Part shown: positions 10,691 to 22,652 of the stretch, in pieces | Layout of the letters: each line of letters begins with the position of its first letter | Numbering within the stretch: the first letter of the stretch is position 1 | DNA from: Symbiodinium natans | Lineage: Eukaryota > Sar > Dinophyceae > Suessiales > Symbiodiniaceae | DNA: 64,000 nucleotides | Assembly: GCA_905221605.1 (NCBI GenBank) | Contig: CAJNDS010000239.1 | Span: 1 to 64,000 of the forward strand | Direction: 5' to 3' | Translations under genes and position numbers: made by a program | The notes under the pieces: model-generated | Database searches by the model: none | What the model was told of the DNA's origin: nothing | The model's input: the letters and a program-made list of their open reading frames with translations, nothing else

Positions 10691-11919
10691 TTTCTTCGCA
10701 CAAGTTTATCTGCACGATGTTGCAAGTGCGAATTTGTTTTTTGTGCATGTAAAAACAGAGCAATCCTTACTGTGCGGAAGGCCCGGAAATAATTAGGCCT
10801 CTTAAACTGCTGTCCCAACAGTTACCTAAAAGCCTAGAAGTGATAGGCGGTGTGGCTCATGATGCTACCGTCGGCGCTATGTGAGTCCGGGCGTCCTCAC
10901 TAGCCATGGCCACAGAGCGGAGGAGCGCTGCTTGCAAGAGGCCATATTCTTGCTCCGCGCAGCGGGCGATTTTTTAAGACGGCGCAAGAGCCTTCTAAAT
11001 TTGCATGCACCACGCAGTCCAAGTTGCAGCAAGGTATGTAAATTGTGATCGCTCGGGGCTTACAAGCACCAGTGACTGGATCACTGATCGTCAGCACCAT
11101 TTGGAGGATTGCTTTGTCAGCAAAGCCAATTTGGGCAAGCCCTGTATGTGCCAGCTTTCAAGCAGGTAGCACTTCTGGGCCTTGAGAAGTTTTAGGCAGC
11201 AGTTTGAAGAAGCCTTCTCACTGCTGGGCCTTCTGGAAAGTTTCAAGCAGTTTGATAAGCCGAGCCCTCCAAGAAAGGTCAAGGGACGCCTGCACTTGTG
11301 CATTGTGCTTTGTGTGCTTGCAACTTTCTTTGCCAACCCCAAGGAGTTGTGAGTGCTATTGCTACGGCCCTGGCGCTTGTGTGCAAACTGTTTCTATGTC
11401 TGTACCAGACGTGGCGCAGCATTGCTATGGGTGACGGGCAGCTGATTGATTGGTGCCGGTAGGTTCTTGTTTGCATTGGTCTCACCATGCCGGCCTGTTG
11501 CTTCTTTGTAGTCACGACTTCTTTTTCACTTGCTGGCTTGTACAGTTTTGCTCTCAAAGTAGATGTCCTTGTCTTACACCTAGTTGCGAGCCCCACAAGA
11601 ACGGCCTACTGTGCTACTGATGTATTAAAGAGGCGCCCGCTTAAAAAAAACTTACACCCGACCCTCCTCCAAAAGCCTTTAGTTCTTGTTAAACACCACG
11701 AACACAGAAAGAACAAACCTTTGCGCACTTGAGAAGACCAATCCAACTCCAAACCGCATGTCGATGCCGTGGGCGTCGGTCAGAAGAGTGTAGAGGTGTG
11801 CGTTCTGGCCGGGCCAAGACGTTTACACTACGGCACGCAGCAAGAGCATGCCACACACCACCATGCCGCCTCACGAGGTTCATCTTACGCTTCAATCCCC
11901 TTGATGGGCCCATCACCTT
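10691..11919. other. Unassigned DNA with short ORFs
   Basis: Unique-looking sequence of moderate GC with ORFs of 60-105 codons on both strands, none with recognisable motifs. Copies of the 51-bp minisatellite in reverse orientation sit at about 11,160-11,260. Confidence 0.5.
11160..11260 (-). repeat. Two partial 51-bp minisatellite units
   Basis: CTTCTGGGCCTTGAGAAG...GGCAGCAGTTTGAAG is repeated about twice. It is the reverse complement of the units at 13,120-13,565. Confidence 0.6.
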
Positions 11920-12265
11920 TGCTCAAAGGGGGGCTTGAGGGGGGACAAAGGGGGGCTTTAAAGGGGGCTTAAAGGGGGCTTAAAGGGGGGGGCTTAAGGG
12001 GGGGCTAAGGGGGGGCTTAAGGGGGGGCTTATTAAGGGGGGCTTATTAAGGGGGGCTTATTAAGGGGGGCTTCAAGGGGGCTTAAAGGGGGCTTAAAGGG
12101 GGGCTTAAAGGGGGCTTCAAGGGGGGCTTAAAGGGGGGCTTCAAGGCGGCTTTGAAGGGGGCTTAAAGGCAAAGGGGGGGGGGCTTAAAGGGGGGCTTAA
12201 AAGGGGGCTAGAGAGGCTAAAGGGGGAGGGCTTAAGGGGGCTGAAAAAAGGGGGGCTTAAGGGCG
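11920..12265 (+). repeat. GGGGGCTTAAA low-complexity array
   Basis: About 345 bases of GGGGGGCTTAAA, GGGGGGCTTATTAA and GGGGGCTTCAA words. Confidence 0.85.
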
Positions 12266-12780
12266 ACTCTAAACATTACTTTATCTTGAAGATGAGAGAG
12301 AAGGGATTTATTCTAAATTCCACCCCCCTCGAATCTTGTTTTGTTTTTTGGATTTCGTTCTTCGAGACTAGAGAAGTGAGACTCTAATTTCCATTTGAAA
12401 AGAGAGAGAAAGGAATTTATGCTAAATTCCACCCCCCTCGAATCTTGTTATATTTTTGTATTTTTTTGGGATTTCATTATTCGAAACCAGAGAACTGAGA
12501 CTCTAAACATACATTTCCCTTTACGAAGCGAACGAAGGGAATGTATTGTAAATTCCACCCCCCTCGAATCTTGTTATACATTTTGTGTTTGTTTTTGGAT
12601 TTCATTCTTCGAAGCCAGAGAAGTGAGACTCTAAACATTCATTTCCCTTTACGAAAAGAAAGAAGGGAATGTATTCTAAATTCCACCCCCCCTCGAATCT
12701 TGTTTTGTTTTTTGGGTTTCATTCTTCGAAACCAGAGAAGTGAGACTCTTTTTAAAGGGGAGCCTAAGGGCAATTCCACC
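12266..12780. repeat. Tandem ~110-125-bp repeat, about four units
   Basis: Units start near 12,275, 12,380, 12,500 and 12,620. Each carries ACTCTAAACAT, AGAGAGAAGGGA or GAAAGAAGGGA, AATTCCACCCCCCTCGAATC and a TTCGAAACCAGAGAAG stretch. Short frames across them are repeat artefacts. Confidence 0.8.
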
Positions 12781-13119
12781 CCGCTCGCTTCTTCTTTTGT
12801 TTTTTGTGTTCATTACCCGAGTTTCAAGGAGCAGAGAGTTCATAGCAGTGACGTGGCGCGGGGCTAAGCCGAGAACCCCATGTTTTGTTTCAGAGATGAT
12901 TCATATGCTTCCACGCGAGCTTGCCCGGCAGAAAAAAGCGGGGGCGCAGCCCCCCTCCATTTGCATAGCAGTGACGTGGCGCTGGGCTAAGCCGAGAACC
13001 CCATGTTTTGTTTTGTTTTGTTTTGGACATGATTCATATGCTTCCACGCGAGTTTGCCCGGCTTAAACAAGCGGGGGGGTTGGGGGGGGCAGCCCCCCCC
13101 CCCATTTGCAAACACGATG
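12781..13119. repeat. Dispersed module with GACGTGGCGC and TTTGCAAACACGATG
   Basis: Two successive copies of CATAGCAGTGACGTGGCGC followed by AGCCGAGAACCCCATG, then a CTTCCACGCGAGTTTGCCC segment and a G/C homopolymer hairpin. The same ATTGTGTTTGCAAATGGGGC core occurs at about 18,852 and 48,196, so this is a dispersed family. Confidence 0.7.
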
Positions 13120-13565
13120 CTCGCATTAGGCCTCTTAAACTGCTGCCTAAATCCTCCACCGAAGGCCCAGCAGGTATTAAGCCTCTTAGACGTCTTAAAC
13201 TGCTGCCCGAACCCTCCACAAAAGGCCCAGCGAGTATTCGGCCTCTTAAACTGCTGCCTAAATCCTCCACAGAAGGCCCAGCAAGTATTACGCCTTTTAA
13301 ACTGCTGCCCAAACCCTCCACAAAAAGCCCAGCAAGTATCAGGCCTCTTAAACTGCTGCCTAAACCCTCCGCAGAAGGCCCAGCAAGTATTACGCCTTTT
13401 AAACTGCTGCCCAAACCCTCCAAAAAAGGCCCAGCAAGTATCAGGCCTTTTAAACTGCTGCCTAAACCCTCCGCAGAAGGCTCAGCAAGTATTACGCCTT
13501 TTAACTTGCTGCCCAAAGGCCCAGCAAGTACTAGGCCTCTTAAACTGCTGCCTAAACCCTCCACA
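13120..13565 (+). repeat. 51-bp minisatellite, about 8 units
   Basis: Tandem units built on GGCCTCTTAAACTGCTGCC, AAACCCTCC and GAAGGCCCAGCAAGTATTA. The 51-bp period is a multiple of three, so long frames are open on both strands with a 17-residue repeat (for example KLLPKPSTEGPASI). These are expected by-products of the period, not evidence of a protein. Confidence 0.88.
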
Positions 13566-13790
13566 GAGGGGGGGGGGGCTTGGTTGCGGCTTCAGGGGGG
13601 GGGCTTTAGGGGGGGTTTTAAGGGGGCTTAAAAAGAGGGGCTTAAAAGATAAAGGAGGGCTTAAAGGGGGGCTTAAAGGGGGTTTTAAAGGGGGGCTTAA
13701 AGGGGGGCTTCAAGGGGGGCTTAAAGGGGGGGCTTCAAGGGGGCTTAAAGGGGGCTTTAAGGGGGGGCTTAAGGGGCCTTCCAATCAGTT
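13566..13790 (+). repeat. GGGGGCTTAAA low-complexity array
   Basis: GGGGGGCTTAAAGG and GGGGGGCTTCAAGG words directly after the 51-bp minisatellite, mirroring the C-rich run at 9,355-9,410 on the other side of the inverted repeat. Confidence 0.85.
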
Positions 13791-16509
13791 CCTTTAAGCT
13801 CAGACCTTATCCGGCTATCCGGCTTGGCTGAGGGTTGCCATGCCCATCCCAGACACCTGTGGGTTTGCGGCATAGGTGTGTAGGGTTGGGGGCTTAGCCT
13901 ATAAACTCCAAAACATCCCTGAAAACCCTCAAGCCTCAAGACCCGCAGACCTCTGTAAAACCCCAAGATAGGCGTTGTGGTAGGGTTCAGAGTTCTGCTT
14001 GAGGCGCAGCCTGGATTTGGCCAAGCCAATCCAAGTTTCGGCCTGAACGCCGCCCGGCCGCGAGAGCTTAAGACGCAGTGTAGGATGTAGGGGTTTGTGG
14101 AACCGGAGGGGTGCCCTTTTTCCCGTTCTTCTTTGAAGGTTCCCTTTCTTCTTAAACCCCTTTCGATGCCCCTGGAACGTGTGCATCACCTCCGCGTGCC
14201 CCTCTAGCACGATGAGTGGGTTTAGCTGTGGGCGCTTGTCGCCGCTTTTGCCCACGCATGCTTGGGAATTGTTTTGCTCGTGTTCATATCGGTTGTGAGA
14301 ACTAGCTAGGCAGGCCTCCTAGAAACAAACTTTTAGAGTTCACGCTTCTGGGATTTAAAAGATCGTGTTGGAAGTTTTCGTCAGAAAAAATTCAACATTC
14401 GGCCAAGATAGATTTGCAGGCCGCTCCCGAAACACAGACAACTGCTATGCTCTAAGACCTGCATCCTTGCGAGGAATTCGCGGTATCCTCTCCAACTGGC
14501 CCGACCTCCTCGTGCCAAGCTTAGCCCTAAAGTCCATAACGCCCCCGAAAAAGCCCTGAAGCCCCGAGACCACCCAGAGAGCCCAATCTACCCTCAATTA
14601 AGACGTATACCCCTAAACCCGAAGCCTAAGCCCTCCCATGCGTCGCATCCTTGAGGACATGCCAGCACCGCCTCCATTGCCAGCAGGCTTGCGCAGAGTG
14701 GTCGAAGGAAGATTTGGGGCTGGGTATACTTATCCCTTGAACCCGTAGGTGTAGGGCCCTAAACCCTTCCACCTAAACCCAAATTGTGTGCGGGTAGCAG
14801 ACGAGCCCAGAAGCTTGGCCAAGGCATGCACAGGGAGTCGGTGCTCTCTTAAGTCGTAAGAAGAGGGTTTAGGGTTTATGGTTTAGGGTTTAGGGTTTAG
14901 GGTTTGCCCACTTCCTTAAGCCCTAGCCCCTAAACTCTAAGGAGCTTCCAAGCGTTTATAAATCCAAATACCTACTTTCGGGGGTCTGGGTTCATTGAGC
15001 TTGGGGTTCATGTATGGTTTAGGGTTTAGGATTCAGCATGCTCAGGGTTTGTACGGCTTACGTTCCATTTAGTGTTTATGTGTTGCTTCATCGGCTGTGG
15101 GTTTATCAGGGCAAAGCAAACGGGGGGAGCACTTCGTCGGGGGAGCGGAACGTCCTTCGTAGAGGTTCGTGGTCCGGGCTTCGTAGAACCTTCGTGTGGC
15201 CCCCCACAGCTCTGGACAGGTTTGTTTTCAAGGCTTCAGAGGCTTTCTCCAAAACGGTGCTTAGAGGGTTTGGAGGCTGTTTTTAATGCTCTGGTTCAAT
15301 CGCCATGAACTCCAGGGGGAACGTGTCCAGGCCCCCCCCCCCGCCTCCCCGCAAAAGGCTCCCCAAGGCCCCGTAAGCCCCACTCCCAAAACCCTCAAGG
15401 CCCCTAATCCCCACCCCAGCCGCTGACTCGCATAAGTTGAGTTAAAGAGGTAATGAAAAACAGCCTCTGCACCAATCACAGCAAACCTTGAGACCCCAAA
15501 CCCTACAGGGTTTAAGTAGGGTTTGGGGTGTTTAGCTGGAGTCAGTGCATTCCCGCGACCCGAGGTCTGCCCGCGGGCAGGCCGCATGCCGGCCGCATGG
15601 ATTGCTCAGGGATCTGTAGGGTTTCGTCGGGGCTTACTTCAGCACACTCAAAGGAGGTTCCAGCATGGAGAGCTCAGCTCAACGCTCAGCCCGAAGCACG
15701 AACTCCAAGGGAGTGGGCGTTATTCTTAGGGTGTTGAGGTGGGGCTAATCAGGGTTTCGAAGGTCAACTGTGGGCGCCGACTCCCGATCCTTTCACCCTT
15801 TTCTGCGTGACATGTTGTGGGCCTGCTGGGGCTCGCTGCTGCGAAAGACGTCCCTAAGGAAAGCTGCGGCTTCAAGGCTTTTCTAGCTCTTGCAGTTGAG
15901 GGGCACATGGCGCCCTGAAGCGTCCGCCACCACGGAATGCTAGTCGCAAAACAGCAAAACTTAGCCTAGCATTACATAGCCATGGGAAGACAGAGAAGCC
16001 GCAAAGTTGGGGTTATTCGCACTGTCAACACGTCATTGGTGATTCGTCGTGCTTCTGCACTTGGGCTGACGTCAAGGCTGAGCCATTCTAGAAACAAAGT
16101 GAACCCTTGCATTGAGATCGTGCTGGTTGGGTTTCGGGAGCCCAACCTAAAGCCTTGAAGGTCCATTGAAGTAGGGAGGGGTTTAAGCAGTGAGTCAACC
16201 CATACTTGTAAGCCAATCCTACGCACCAAACTCCCCCTAAACCCTCAACTCCCTGAACCCTTGCTGCCATGTCCTGAGGCCTTGGTGCGAACTCCATTTC
16301 GAGCACCTGCTGGCCATGAAGGCGAGGAAATGGGGTTTTCAGGGACACAGCACACCGCAGGGCCACTATAGAGACAGACGGAAACAGCGCTTGTAGGATG
16401 TTTTGAGATTTTCTGCTCCAGGGCCAAGCCGCGATGGCACGTTGCGCAGACCGCTGTGGTCAGCAGCACGAAGCTTTCCTCCGAGCTCTATGCGACGCCC
16501 GATTGCATC
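13791..16509. other. Intron-like or intergenic DNA with telomere-like runs
   Basis: Mixed DNA with GGGTTTAGGG runs at 14,865-14,910 and 15,010-15,040 and CCCTAAA-type words at 14,600-14,780. One candidate exon lies at 14,638-14,718; others near 14,812, 15,128 and 16,255 are too weak to list. Confidence 0.5.
14638..14718 (+). CDS. candidate exon, unknown protein
   Basis: ATG followed by 26 further codons (MRRILEDMP, then Pro-rich, then LRRVVEGRFG), ending GGG|GCTGGG, a GC-type donor like those of the GST gene. It sits between CCCTAAA-type sequence on the left and unassigned DNA on the right. It could be a first exon. Confidence 0.3.
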
Positions 16510-18528
16510 GCAGATTATATAGCGATATATAGCGATATATATATATATATATCTATATATATATGTATATCGTATGTATATAGTAAAAATAATATATATA
16601 GTATAAAAAAAGTATATATGGTGAAAAGTAGTATATATACTATAAAAAAGTATTGTTGTATATATAGTATATATAGTATATATAGTATATATAGTATATA
16701 TAGTATATATAGTATATATAGTATATATAGTATATATAGTATATATAGTATATATAAATATATATATATTATATAGTATATATAGTATAGTATATATAGT
16801 ATAATATATATATAGTATATATAGTATATATAGTTATCATATAGTATATAGTATATATAGTATATAGTATATATAGTATATATTATAGTATATATATATA
16901 TCTATATAGTATAATATAGTATATATAGTATATAGTAGATATAGATATATATAGTATATATTCTAGTATTATATAGTCATACTATACTTATATAGTATAT
17001 ATTAGTATATATAGTATATATAGTATATATAGTATATAACTAAGTATAGATATATCTAGATATGTATATAGTATATTAATAATAGTATATATAGTATAGT
17101 ATATATATAGTATATATAGTATATATAGTAGTATATAGTTATATAGTTATATATAGTATATATTATATTAGTATATATAGTATATATAGTATATATAGTA
17201 TAAATAGTATATATCGTATATTAGTATATAGTATATATAGTATATATTAGTATATATAGTATATATAGTATATATAGTATATATAGTATATATATAGTAT
17301 ATATAGATTATATGATATATAGTTATATATAGTATATAGAGTATATATATTCGTATATATAGTATAAATAGTTATATAGTATATATAGTATATATAGTAA
17401 TATTATATATATAGTATATAGTAGATATATATAGTATATAGTATATATAGATATATAGTATATAGTAGTATATATAGTTATATAGTATATATAGTATATA
17501 TATATATAATATAGTATATTATAGTATAATAGTATATATAGTTACTATATATATAGTTATATTATAGTATATATTAGTATATATAGTATTTATAGTTCTA
17601 TATAGTAATAGAGTATATATAGTAGATTAAATATATGTGTATATATAGTACACATAGTATATGTATATTATATAGTATATATATATAAGTATATATAGTA
17701 TTTAGTAATATATATATATAGTATATTATAGTATATTAAAGTATATATATATTTAGTATATTATATAGATAGTATATAGTAGTATATATAGTATATATAG
17801 TATATATAGTATATTAGTTATAAGTATATATAGTATATATAGTATATGTAGTATATATACTATATATAACTAATATACTAATATACTAATAGAATATACT
17901 ACTACTATATAGAAAGTATAGATAGTAGATATTTTTTTGTCGTTTTTCTGTTATATACAATAAATAGTATGTATAGAATATATACAGTATAAAATGTCAA
18001 GATGAATGTATAGTATATATAGTAAATTTTTAAGTAATATAGTATATATAGTATATATAGTATAAATGTATATATATATAATAGTATATATAGGTATATA
18101 TAGTATATATAGGTATTATATATAGTATATATGAGAGTATATATAATATCTCTAGATAGGTATGTATATGTTTATAGTATATCCTAGTATAGTATGTCTA
18201 TATATAGTATCTATAATATATATAATATAATAGTACATAAGGTATATATAGTATATATAGTATGTATATGTTATATAGTAGGTTAGTAGATATAGTATAT
18301 ATAGATATATAGTCCAGAAACATTATAAAATATATAGTATATATAGTCTATATAGTATATGTATATATATTCTAGTATATATACTATATATACTATTTAT
18401 AGTTTATATATTGTATATATATATATATATATTGTATATATAGTATGTGTAGTATATATAAATGTAGAGTATGTATATAGTTTATATATAGAAAAAAGTA
18501 TATATATACATATATATATATATAGAGT
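16510..18528. repeat. 2-kb AT satellite, GTATATATA 9-mer
   Basis: Nearly 2 kb of TATATAGTATATATAG sequence, regular near 16,670-16,750 and increasingly scrambled afterwards. It is close to self-complementary and would form cruciforms. Tyr/Ile-rich frames in it are artefacts. Confidence 0.95.
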
Positions 18529-19725
18529 TTGGCATGTTCCGTTTATTCGGGGCAAGAAAGGCATGAACCATGTCTATGTCTTCGGGTTCTGACTCATGCG
18601 CTGGTGCTGCATGACGACATGAAGGGGCCAACATTGAAGTTTAGGGTAGCCCTAAACGCCAGTCGAATTTTGTGTCGCGTTGTTGTTTGACGCATTTTTC
18701 CTCAACAATCTTACTGCTTGGGGTCTTCGCCGGCATTATGTAAATTTTTGGGCTTCTCGGCCCCGCATGCTTTTTTTCCATTGACAGTCGCACGATCATA
18801 TTGCGCCTCCCCAAGCCCTCGCCGCTTGTTTAATCCTTGACAGTTGTACAAAATTGTGTTTGCAAATGGGGCAGGGGAGAGGCCGGGGGTTGCCCGCCCC
18901 CCCCCCCCCCTCCGCAACTCCATGGCGGGATGGGTTGTGCAGCCCAATTGCCGAGAGTTCCAACAGCCCCACCCCCCCCTTCCCCCCACACCCCGCCCTC
19001 CCCGCAACCCCCCCCCCCCAGCAGCCGCTCGATTCTTAGGGCAGCGGAGCAAGCTGTCTACCGCCGGCGAGCCCAACAGGCGAGAAGCGCAAGGGTTTCA
19101 GGGCTCAGGTATCAAGTTTTTGGGTTTAGAAGTTTAGGGGTTACGATTTTCGAGGGCTGAGGCTGAGCTTTCCGAATAGTAAACCACTGAACTGGTTTAG
19201 GGGGTTTCATGAGGCTCAGCTGACATCGCGCGTCATGTCCACTACTCCCCGACCCAACATACAAAAGTCTGGCAGCCGCACCCTCTAAACTTGAGCCCTA
19301 AACGTTAAGTGAGAAAACCCAATACCCAAAGCCCAATACTATATTGAACCGAAACCGAAACCCGAGGCACTCAAGTCTAAACTCTATCTAACCGTTTTAC
19401 ATATGCAGGTACTAACTTATTCAGCATTTTCCAGATTTCGGTCAACCGGTACCAATGTTGTTATAATTTCGGTCAATCGGCGGTGGTTGCCCAAAAGGCT
19501 GCTGGGCGGCTTGCAAACTTTACGAGGGTGAGGATTGAGGCTATTAGATAAATATTTGTAGGGGGCTTCTCCATGATGACGCCGCTGCCGCTGCCGGCAC
19601 AGTTGCGCCTTGCATCGCCTTGCTTTCTTGGCCTACGCCGGAAGCTGCGCGAAGTCCGAAATTGGAAACCCACGAAACTCCTCAAACTCCCCACGCTGCC
19701 TAAGTTCCCTAAACTCCTCCCGAAG
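18529..19725. other. Unassigned DNA with C-rich tracts
   Basis: Contains another copy of the ATTGTGTTTGCAAATGGGGC module (about 18,852), C homopolymers around 18,900 and 18,965-19,020, and scattered TTTAGGG-like words after 19,100. No convincing exon was seen before 19,726. Confidence 0.5.
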
Positions 19726-19755
19726 GCCGAACAGGACTGCCGCCGGGCCCTGCAG
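19726..19755 (+). CDS. candidate 30-base exon
   Basis: CCCGAAG|GCC opens a ten-codon exon (AEQDCRRALQ) ending CAG|GCC, the AG|GC...AG|GC arrangement of the homology-supported GST introns. Very short, so tentative. Confidence 0.25.
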
Positions 19756-22568
19756 GCCAGTGGGCGGTGCCGGTTTTAGCGGTGCCAGGTTTAGGGTTTT
19801 AGGTTTTGAGCAAGGGCTTAGTCAGGGCTCGGGGGAGTCGCTGGCGCCAGTGTGAGGTTGTAGATAGATACTTGTAGAGCTTAGGGAGTTTGGGGAGTTT
19901 AAGGCGCTTAGTGGGTTTAGAGTTTAGGGTTTAGGGGTGGTTGGGCTTTGGTTCCTTCCTCCGTCCTCCTGCGGCCCCGTTGGGCCAAGGTGTATCTGCG
20001 CAAGGAGGTGCCTGAAGGTTGAAGCCTTGCGGGGTTGCAGTGGGCAAAGTGGCTCCGTCTTTAGGGTTTAGGCTTAGGGGGCTCGGAAGTTTTAGGTTAG
20101 GTGTGGTGTGCAAAGCCCTAGCCCTAAAGCTCGAGACTCCGAACCACGGAACCCCCAACAACCCCCAGTGGGTTTGGGGCTTGGGGTTCGTTGCTCTGTT
20201 TAGTCCACGCTGAGAGACCTCAAAACTTCTACGGGTTGCTCATGAATTACGGGCCCGGCATGTCTTGGCGCTTGCCTCGATCGCGCCATCCGAATCAAGC
20301 TCTTTTCCAGCCATTGCCAAGAAGCCTACTGGGTTCAAAGCCCCAAGCCTTGAGATTCCGCCACGTGTCATTCTGACGGTCGGAACCCTTACAAGCCCCA
20401 ATGGGTTTGGGGCTTTGAATGGCTTCGTTCTTGGGTTGGGAGGCGTTGTTGCAGCTGCCGACTGATCCACTTTTTGTTGGTGCGACGGTGTGGGGTTTGG
20501 GATTGAGGGGTTTTGGGTTGGTTGAGGTTGTTGAGGCTTTAGAGCTGAGGACATAGGTGTGATTGAGTGCTCATTGTTCGAGGTTGATGCCAATTCCCCG
20601 AAGCCCAAAGGCTGACCCGAAAAGCCTCCATGAAGAGAGGTGCGGCCAGTCGTGGCTGTATCGTTCATGGCATACAGCCGAAACTGTCCAGGCATGTTCG
20701 TACAAGTTCTTAATCTGAGATTCATTGCGGGGAATTAGGTTAGGTGGGAATGAACCCTAAACTTCGCCCTAGCCCATCACAGCCCAGTCAACAAACACCT
20801 GGCTAGGCCGGCGACTTGGATGATTCGTGGTTGCCAGACGCATGCTTTGTCGACCGTGCCAAAAAAATTGAGCTATGCTCTGTCCGAGGGGTTTGCGTGA
20901 TGTATTGCAAAGGCTATTTTTAGCATGAATCCGGAGTTCTGAACCCCAACCCCGAACCCAGCTCTTGGTGACAACCCTGAAGATCCTGAGTGGGCTTGCA
21001 AGCTGTTGGCAGCTGTTGTCAAGCATCTCGTGAAACCCCAGTAGTAGTCTCACAATAGGAATCAGAGCCGAAGTGCAGTACCATCCATGACTTCACAGCT
21101 AGATATCCTGTGAAGTTGGACGAATAGGCTGGGAGCTGGCAGTGTCCATCCGAACTCCAATCGTGTCGGTCCGACAGACCGGGACGTGCAAGCCTCAGCA
21201 GCAGCCACGCAAGAACAGGTCATGGGTTGGACAGATGTCTTTTTGATGTGAAGCCGGGCGCGTCTCCATTGCCATAGAACTTCAACTTTATAGACAGTCG
21301 TCCCTAACACCGTCAACCTCAATCTCTCTCTCTCTCTCTCTGTCTCTGTCTCCGTCTCCGTCTCGGTCTCCGTCTCCTTCTCCGTCTCCGTCTCCATCGC
21401 TGCACACGACCTTCCTAAACTCTTCACTTTAGTGTTTGTCTCAGACTTGTGTTGGCTACTTGACCACAACGGTTGTGCGACTGGAGTGAGCCGTGAGCCA
21501 TCAAAGCAGTCCACATGTTTCAACATGCACTTCCTGGGTTGAGCAAACATTGAATTTCATAGTCGAGTTGAAAAGTAGATCATATTGTACCCTTGTTGCG
21601 TAACTTAAGAAGACCAGGTAGGCACCGGGCGGAGGAGTCAAGATAAGGAAATCGAAAGATCCAAAATGCCAGAAGTGTTGCCCCAACTTTTGGGCTTCGC
21701 GATCTACATATCCATGTGATCGTAGCCGGGATCTTGGCAGGCCTGGTAGGCTCTTGGGACATTTTGTCCACCCCTACTGGGTTTGGAAGGATCAGGTTTG
21801 GAAATACGAAGTTTCTATCAGCAGCCTCCCCTCAACTGCGAAGCACATAGCGTCTTGAGCGATTGCCGCGACGGACCTGGAGCCCAGTGCTCCGTCCGGG
21901 GGCAGATGCCGTGCGCCCGGATCAGCTTGGGGTCATCGCGCCCGGATCAGCTTGGGGTCATCGGGCTTTGACGGTTTGTGATTGTCGGGGTTTTAGTTCA
22001 CATTTTTTTTACCTATTTTTCTGGTTTTCAGAAAATTTTCTGGGCGTGGCCCCAAGAGCATTCACCCCCCCCCACCGATGCCCAGCCCCCAGAAGTGGCA
22101 CGTGGTGGCATCCCAGGTCCAAGAAGCGCGCGCCGGACAACGGCGCAGGGCTCAAAGGTTCTGCACGTGGGCTCAGTGCCTACCCTAAACACCCTAATCC
22201 CTCTACACCCTCTAAACCCCAATCCCGAAACCCTCCCCAAGTGCAATAAACTTTTGGGGTTTTTGACCCTAAGCGTAATGCCATCAAGCTTGAGACCCTG
22301 CCTAACCTTGAACGGCTAAACCCTAGAAGTTTCAAAGGTGCACTGGATGCCTGGCTTCGGGAGTTCGGAGGTTTGTGAACTCCTAAGGATCCTTGACTTT
22401 CGACCCCGACACTGCTCAACCCTGGCCCCGCAACCCCTTGACTCTCAGAGCCACCTGAACTTCCTTTGAAGCCCTGACAACCTCAGCACCTGCAGCTACT
22501 GCTGTAGGCACAGGGGAGATGCATGCGCTTTGAATCACTTCACCGTAAAGGCTCCAAAAGTCCATGAG
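19756..22568. other. Intron-like or intergenic DNA
   Basis: Telomere-like runs on both strands (for example 19,915-19,940 and 22,180-22,330), a CT/CCGTCT microsatellite at 21,317-21,396, and a doubled GCGCCCGGATCAGCTTGGGG segment at 21,910-21,960. Several short frames were inspected and none was convincing. Confidence 0.5.
21317..21396. repeat. CT / CCGTCT microsatellite
   Basis: (CT)n grading into (CCGTCT)n. On the opposite strand it gives a Glu/Thr repeat frame, which is an artefact. Confidence 0.85.
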
Positions 22569-22652
22569 GCCAAGACGCGGACGATCTTGCGGAGACGCGG
22601 AGAAAAGCTCGACGGATCAATCACTATTTGGACCGCATCCGGGGACCTTAAG
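22569..22652 (+). CDS. candidate exon, basic unknown protein
   Basis: CATGAG|GCC opens 28 codons reading AKTRTILRRRGEKLDG then SITIWTASGDLK, and the exon ends AAG|GCCTCAACCC. Both borders fit AG|GC and the length is a whole number of codons. The composition is clearly protein-like. No family is recognised. Confidence 0.45.

Noticed and set aside
13008-13797. Long + and - frames over the 51-bp minisatellite
   Set aside because: Period 51 is divisible by three, so open frames are expected; composition is repeat-driven.
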